From Flavobacteriales bacterium UBA6772 (GTDB taxonomy: Bacteria > Bacteroidota > Bacteroidia > Flavobacteriales > UBA7430), in the NCBI GenBank assembly GCA_905182215.1, contig CAJJAI010000052.1, positions 1-37,829 of the forward strand: DNA of 37,829 nt. The letters run 5' to 3'. This document shows positions 33,495 through 37,829 of this stretch, in pieces. The position numbers and the translations under genes were made by a program. Under the pieces are notes generated by a model that worked only from the letters and a program-made list of their open reading frames with translations, was not told the origin of the DNA and ran no database searches. Position 1 is the stretch's first letter; every line of letters starts with the position of its first letter.

Positions 33495-34519
33495 TTACGT
33501 TTAAAATTACTCAAATTTGAGGTTATAGAAAAAGTATGCATAGGACCCATAGCATGTAAAGAAGCTCTGGAATAATTAAAATGAAATTTAGATACCTTCA
33601 TGGTAAAGCCCCAGGATAAGCCCACATTGTGTTTATATAATTCTAAAGCTAACTCTTGTCTTCTTCGAAAATTATAACCTAGCCTAACATTAAAGTTTTT
33701 ACTAAACAGAAACTCAGCACCTAAATGCAAATGCGATACTAAATTATCTCGAAAAGAATACGAACTCGTAATGGTTTCGTTGGTAAAGGGATCCACTTCT
33801 TCTGAAGAGTCTTGATAGCTAAGATCCCATTTTTCTAGATGAGCCCATGTAATAGACCAACGCAATGGGGCGTGCTCTAACTTGGACGATACTCCAAGCA
33901 ATAACTCAAACGGCAAGGGTTCTCTTGTTCCAGCATAAGTTTTTAGCTGAAATCCAAAATTCTTCATCAATACAGAAGCCATCAAACGACCCTCTTTTAA
34001 GGAATAAGTTGCTGATATATCTGTAAGTAAACCATAAGAAACATACGAATCGAAGTTAGAATACACTCCTTTTACTGCCATACCAACATGTAAAACAGAA
34101 TCGTAATGTAATGCGGTAGAAGCAGAAATAGCATACTCTCCTGCATTAAAAGACCCTATTGTATTTCCAAATTCATCAGTACGGGTAAAGTCTCCGTAAT
34201 TTAAATACTGTATTCCTAAAGTAATATTCCCTAGTTTTTTATGTGGTAAACCGTAGAGTAAACTACCAAACTTTACCCCAGCATAATAATTTGTAAAATT
34301 AGCAGACAACTGATTATTCATCCCACTGTGATTGAGAGAAGGCAATTGATGAGCTAAATTAATATCATCGTCGAGGGTATTTACCAAGGCATTCCCCAAA
34401 GCAAGGACTCTAGCCGAGTTGGTAAGGTTTAAAAATTCGTAGGTATTATCGCCCCCAATTTGTGCAAACAAGGATTTTGAACAGATACATAAAAACAAGA
34501 GTGCACGTGTAAACTTCAT
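33491..34519 (-). CDS. porQ: Type IX secretion system protein PorQ
   Basis: PorQ is an outer-membrane component of the type IX secretion system, placed by work in other Bacteroidota in the shuttle/attachment complex with PorU, PorV and PorZ. The 342-residue protein has a signal peptide (MKFTRALLFLCICSKSLFA) and the hallmark N-terminal stretch GGDNTYEFLNLTNSARVLALG. PorV-like beta-barrel strands run through to the C-terminus. It overlaps cmk, a gene order seen in other Bacteroidota. It would serve the sorting tails of the cargo proteins at 6424-8286 and 31520-32830. Confidence 0.92.
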   Translation of the reverse strand: MKFTRALLFLCICSKSLFAQIGGDNTYEFLNLTNSARVLALGNALVNTLDDDINLAHQLPSLNHSGMNNQLSANFTNYYAGVKFGSLLYGLPHKKLGNITLGIQYLNYGDFTRTDEFGNTIGSFNAGEYAISASTALHYDSVLHVGMAVKGVYSNFDSYVSYGLLTDISATYSLKEGRLMASVLMKNFGFQLKTYAGTREPLPFELLLGVSSKLEHAPLRWSITWAHLEKWDLSYQDSSEEVDPFTNETITSSYSFRDNLVSHLHLGAEFLFSKNFNVRLGYNFRRRQELALELYKHNVGLSWGFTMKVSKFHFNYSRASLHAMGPMHTFSITSNLSNFKRK

Positions 34520-34587
34520 AAGGGCTAAAATACTAATCTAATCGATAACGAAGTATTGAACTTATTAGTATTTTACAAAAAGCTTTT

Positions 34588-34595
34588 TAGCTTTG
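34588..34595 (+). promoter_or_regulatory. Putative -7 element of the DPP-IV-like peptidase gene
   Basis: TAGCTTTG, exact to TAnnTTTG, lies 26 bases before the ATG at 34622. It lies inside a longer possible reading frame starting at TTG 34556, which argues against that start. Confidence 0.5.
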
Positions 34596-34621
34596 TTATC
34601 TATTTAAAAAACTTGAGTACA

Positions 34622-36742
34622 ATGAAAAAAGTATTAGTTAGTATAGTTCTTTGTTTATGTGCCTCGGCATATGCACAAAAAGACAGTTTGAATTTGGAGG
34701 ATGCCATTTTAGGACGTTGGAGTAAATTTGCACCCGACAGAATTAGCGGCTTACAGTGGGTGAAAAACAGTGATGACTTTTGTTATTACGAAGACGGTGG
34801 ACTTGTTATAGAAAATCTAGACGGCACAAAAGAAACGCTCAAACTTTCTACTCTAAACAACTCTTTAGGAAAAGACAGCTTAAACACGTTCCCTAGAATA
34901 ACTTGGGTAAGTGAGCAGAGCTTCAGATTTAACCACAATAGCAGCATATACAACTTCAATAAATCTACCGGAGTACTAAGCAGAGTACTAAACTTTGATG
35001 GAAATTCGGCAAATTCAGAATTCTCTGATAAAGCAAATGCACTTGCCTATACCATAAAAAACAATCTATTTATTTCAGATTCTAAAGGTAAAACGCATCA
35101 AATTACAAAGAATGAAGACGAAACCATTGTAAATGGTCAAGCGGTTCATAGATACGAATTTGGAGTTTACAAAGGAACCTTCTGGTCTAACACTGGGAGT
35201 CATTTAGCTTTTTATCGAAAAGATGAAAGTATGGTGAGCGATTACCCAATTGTGAATACTGATGCGCGTGTAGCAGAAACTAAAATCATTAAATATCCGA
35301 TGGCAGGAATGGCGAGTCATCAGGTTACACTAGGGATTTATAATTTAAAAACCGAGCAAACCATTTTTGTAAAAACGGAAGGAGACAAAGAGCAATACCT
35401 TACGAATATTGCATGGAGTCCAGATGATAAACACATTTATATCGCTGTTCTTAACCGAGATCAAAACCATATGCAACTCAATAAATATGACGCTGAAACG
35501 GGTGAATTGGTAAAGATGTTATTTGAGGAGAAACATAAAAATTATGTTCAACATCTACATCCTATGCTTTTTGTAGAAGGAACTAATTCGGAGTTTTTAT
35601 GGAGGTCCGAACGCGATGGTTACGATCATATTTATAGATATTCTGTAAATGGTGAATTATTAAACCAAGTTACCAAAGGGAAATGGGTGGTTAAAGATAT
35701 TCTAGGGTTCAACGATAAGTCGGTGATTTTAACAGGAACAGCTAATAATGGTTTGGATACTCAAGTTTATAAATCAGCTCTCAAAAACAATCGTTCTAGA
35801 ATGATTACAGACGATGCTGGAGTACATAGAGTAAAAGCAAATTCTGATGCCAGCCACTTTATAGACTCCTTTAATAGTTTAGAGAATCCAGGAACTATAG
35901 AAATTATAGACAACTCTGGAACCGTAGAACAAACACTTTTACAATCTAAAAATCCTTACCAAAGTACTATAATGGGTACTACAGAATTGTATACTATAAA
36001 ACCAGAAGAGGGGACAGAACTTAATTGTAGAATGATAAAGCCCGCCAACTTCGATGCTACAAAAAGCTACCCTACTTTAGTATATGTTTACAATGGTCCA
36101 GGCGTACAACTGATAAACAATACAAGTTTAGCTTCTGCTTCTTTATGGATGCATTATTTAGCAAACGAATACGGATATATTATTTTTACAGTTGATGGTA
36201 GAGGTTCTGAAAACCGAGGTAGAGATTTTGAACAAGCGATGTTTAGAAACTTAGGCGAGGTAGAAATGAAAGATCAAATTACCGGTGTTGAGCATTTAAA
36301 ATCGCTTGGTTTTGTAGATGAAAACAGAATTGCAGTTCACGGCTGGAGTTACGGTGGATTTATGACCACGAACCTACTGTGTTCGTATCCAAATGTATTT
36401 ACCTGTGGAGTTGCCGGCGGTCCTGTAATAGACTGGAAGTTTTACGAAATTATGTACACCGAGCGTTTTATGGATACCCCACAAACAAATCCAGAAGGAT
36501 ATAAAAGCGCAAGTCTTTTAAATAAAGCAAAAGACTTACAAGACAATTTACTAATGATTCATGGAACGCAAGATGATGTGGTGGTATGGCAACATTCTTT
36601 AGCTTTTGTACAAGAATGTGTGACTGCTAGAGTACAGTTAGACTACTTCCCTTACCCCGGACACGCACATAATGTACGAGGGAAAGACCGAGTACACTTA
36701 ATGCGTAAAGTAATCGACTATATCGTAGAAAACAATAAATAG
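34622..36742 (+). CDS. S9-family prolyl dipeptidyl peptidase (DPP-IV-like)
   Basis: The 706-residue secreted serine peptidase starts with a signal peptide (MKKVLVSIVLCLCASAYA). An N-terminal beta-propeller (about 40-450, DPPIV_N) is followed by an alpha/beta hydrolase domain. The catalytic triad is visible: Ser-576 in HGWSYGGF, Asp in GTQDDVV (651/652) and His in PGHAHNV (681/683). The DPP-IV subfamily removes X-Pro dipeptides from peptides, typically in the periplasm of Bacteroidota. The ATG at 34622 is chosen because an upstream frame starts at a TTG ahead of the promoter. It is a single gene. Confidence 0.93.
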   Translation: MKKVLVSIVLCLCASAYAQKDSLNLEDAILGRWSKFAPDRISGLQWVKNSDDFCYYEDGGLVIENLDGTKETLKLSTLNNSLGKDSLNTFPRITWVSEQSFRFNHNSSIYNFNKSTGVLSRVLNFDGNSANSEFSDKANALAYTIKNNLFISDSKGKTHQITKNEDETIVNGQAVHRYEFGVYKGTFWSNTGSHLAFYRKDESMVSDYPIVNTDARVAETKIIKYPMAGMASHQVTLGIYNLKTEQTIFVKTEGDKEQYLTNIAWSPDDKHIYIAVLNRDQNHMQLNKYDAETGELVKMLFEEKHKNYVQHLHPMLFVEGTNSEFLWRSERDGYDHIYRYSVNGELLNQVTKGKWVVKDILGFNDKSVILTGTANNGLDTQVYKSALKNNRSRMITDDAGVHRVKANSDASHFIDSFNSLENPGTIEIIDNSGTVEQTLLQSKNPYQSTIMGTTELYTIKPEEGTELNCRMIKPANFDATKSYPTLVYVYNGPGVQLINNTSLASASLWMHYLANEYGYIIFTVDGRGSENRGRDFEQAMFRNLGEVEMKDQITGVEHLKSLGFVDENRIAVHGWSYGGFMTTNLLCSYPNVFTCGVAGGPVIDWKFYEIMYTERFMDTPQTNPEGYKSASLLNKAKDLQDNLLMIHGTQDDVVVWQHSLAFVQECVTARVQLDYFPYPGHAHNVRGKDRVHLMRKVIDYIVENNK

Positions 36743-36792
36743 CATACACACTAAAATGCTTTGGGATAACAAGTCTATTAGGAAGCATTTTA

Positions 36793-36800
36793 TATATTTG
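36793..36800 (+). promoter_or_regulatory. Putative -7 element of the YebC-family gene
   Basis: TATATTTG, exact to TAnnTTTG, lies 22 bases before the ATG at 36823. No -33 TTG is seen at the right spacing. Confidence 0.5.
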
Positions 36801-36822
36801 ACAAAAGAAAAAATCCAAGGAA

Positions 36823-37536
36823 ATGGGAAGAGCATTTGAATTAAGGAAAGGGCGAAAGATGAAACGATGGGCAGCGATGTCTAAAGTATTTACTCGTATA
36901 GGGAAAGATATTGTGATGGCTATTAAAGATGGTGGCCCCGATCCAGAAACAAACTCAAAATTAAGAGCTGTTATTCAGAATGCGAAAACAGCCAACATGC
37001 CTAAGGAAAATATTGAGCGTGCAATAAAGAAAGCATCCGACAAAGATGTTTCTAATTATAAGGAAGCCATGTTCGAAGGGTATGCACCACATGGAATTGC
37101 TGTATTAATTGAAACTGCTACAGATAATAATAACCGTACTGTCGCCAATGTTCGTAGTTACTTTAATAAATGTGAAGGTTCTCTAGGTACTTCTGGTTCG
37201 GTAGAATTTATGTTTGAACACAAATGTAATTTCATGATTACCAACACAGGGCAAGATGTAGAAGAACTAGAATTTGAACTAATCGACGCAGGTGCGGAAG
37301 AAGTATTCGAAGACGAAGGTGGTATAATGGTGTATGGTGACTTCCCTAATTTTGGAAGTATTCAAAAATCATTAGAAGAAAATAATTTTGAAATACTAAG
37401 CTCTGGGTTCGATCGTATTCCTACCACAATAAAAAAGTTGACAGAGGAACAAGAAGCAGATGTATACAAGCTCTTAGAGAAAATTGAAGAAGACGACGAT
37501 GTACAAAATGTATATCACAATATGCAAGAGGACTAA
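36823..37536 (+). CDS. YebC/PmpR (TACO1) family protein
   Basis: The 237-residue protein matches the YebC family: MGRAFELRKGRKMKRWAAMSKVF at the start (a variant of the usual MAGHSKW opening), then NSKLRAVIQNAKTANMPKENIERAI near 45-70, and EGYAPHGIAVLIE and GSLGTSGSVEFMF in the middle. The family was annotated as transcription regulators; related members act on translation of proline-rich or stalling stretches, as mitochondrial TACO1 does. The C-terminus ends in an acidic stretch. It is followed by a strong terminator. Confidence 0.95.
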   Translation: MGRAFELRKGRKMKRWAAMSKVFTRIGKDIVMAIKDGGPDPETNSKLRAVIQNAKTANMPKENIERAIKKASDKDVSNYKEAMFEGYAPHGIAVLIETATDNNNRTVANVRSYFNKCEGSLGTSGSVEFMFEHKCNFMITNTGQDVEELEFELIDAGAEEVFEDEGGIMVYGDFPNFGSIQKSLEENNFEILSSGFDRIPTTIKKLTEEQEADVYKLLEKIEEDDDVQNVYHNMQED

Positions 37537-37551
37537 ACAATTCTTAATCAT

Positions 37552-37589
37552 AACAAAAAAGCCTCCCGTAGATACGGGAGGCTTTTTTT
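37552..37589. terminator. Bidirectional terminator after the YebC-family gene
   Basis: A perfect 9-bp stem (GCCTCCCGT at 37561-37569 with ACGGGAGGC at 37574-37582) with an AGAT loop is preceded by an A-run and followed by seven T residues. It can serve the YebC-family gene (plus) and the convergent partial gene (minus). Confidence 0.9.
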
Positions 37590-37662
37590 ATGCTAAATTC
37601 AGAATAGCTAACACGAACTACAAAATTAGTTTAGCGAAAGCCGATTACTTATAGCTTCTATA

Positions 37663-37829
37663 TTATTTTTTCTCAAAAATCACTGGATTGTATTTCTCTA
37701 CAAACCTAGGAGTTTTTTGACTAAAGAAGTCTTGCACCAAGGTCATATCTTTTTCGAAATCACCACTTAGATAAACGAGAGGACCAAAACCTACTTCTTT
37801 CTTTTTAAAATCTACAAAGCCCATAACCA
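37663..37829 (-). CDS. C-terminal end of a probable PlsC-like acyltransferase (partial)
   Basis: The last 54 codons of a minus-strand gene run off the window edge: MGFVDFKKKEVGFGPLVYLS, then GDFEKDMTLVQDFFS, ending NPVIFEKK and TAA at 37665-37663. The pattern (a GFVDFKKK strand, GDFEKDM, then FF with a short tail) resembles the C-terminus of 1-acylglycerol-3-phosphate acyltransferase-like proteins in Bacteroidota. The catalytic part lies outside the window, so this is tentative. That it is coding is well supported by an open frame to the edge and a terminator downstream. Confidence 0.6.
   Translation of the reverse strand, partial: VMGFVDFKKKEVGFGPLVYLSGDFEKDMTLVQDFFSQKTPRFVEKYNPVIFEKK

Noticed and set aside
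34556-34621. TTG start extending the DPP-IV-like peptidase by 22 residues
   Set aside because: It would bury the signal peptide, and a -7 element lies between it and the ATG at 34622.

Overview
The window looks like a chromosomal segment of a member of the Bacteroidota, most likely Flavobacteriales. The DNA is AT-rich. Two secreted proteins carry complete or partial type IX secretion (T9SS) sorting tails, and PorQ, a T9SS component, is encoded. The promoters look Bacteroidota-like: exact TAnnTTTG -7 elements precede eight genes, four more have near-matches, and Shine-Dalgarno sequences are mostly missing. Menaquinone is made by the futalosine route (MqnB and MqnD). No rRNA, prophage, insertion sequence or CRISPR array is visible.

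Layout. 1-6.4 kb holds conserved housekeeping genes: mnmE (tRNA wobble-uridine modification), sucD (TCA cycle) and full-length purL (purines), each with a clear terminator. 6.4-11.2 kb holds a T9SS cargo protein, a TPR membrane protein with a LuxR-like DNA-binding end, and a metallo-beta-lactamase-fold hydrolase, all on the minus strand. 11.3-12.5 kb is a small accessory islet: a ribbon-helix-helix antitoxin, a RelE/ParE toxin and an unrecognised membrane protein. 12.5-16.2 kb holds mqnB-mqnD (minus), then a PTPS-type pterin synthase, folE and fabD (plus). 16.2-23.1 kb is a minus-strand run of envelope genes: a small membrane protein, a CpsB/YwqE-type phosphatase overlapping rfbB, a porin-like barrel, an M20 dipeptidase and a DegT aminotransferase. 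23.2-25.2 kb (plus) holds an outer-membrane protein translationally coupled to waaA, which starts at TTG.

At 25,237-25,344 on the minus strand lies a tRNA-like gene. It has all the cloverleaf arms, a Leu-like D-loop, anticodon GUC, G73 and an extra-long (about 39 nt) variable region, and a strong terminator follows it. It is the most unusual element in the window. 25.5-30.6 kb holds an Lrp/AsnC regulator, comEC, rpmB (L28), cinA and a tandem universal stress protein. 30.6-37.8 kb holds a nucleoside phosphorylase, a thioredoxin-fold secreted protein, porQ-cmk, a DPP-IV-like peptidase, a YebC/TACO1-family gene and the 3' end of a probable acyltransferase cut by the window edge.

How the genes relate. 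Most are unrelated housekeeping units. The coherent pairs are mqnB-mqnD (menaquinone), PTPS-folE (pterin), CpsB-like phosphatase with rfbB and nearby DegT aminotransferase (surface glycan), outer-membrane protein with waaA (LPS inner core), cmk-porQ (operon with the T9SS component), and antitoxin-toxin. All positions and motifs were read by eye; no similarity search or folding program was run.
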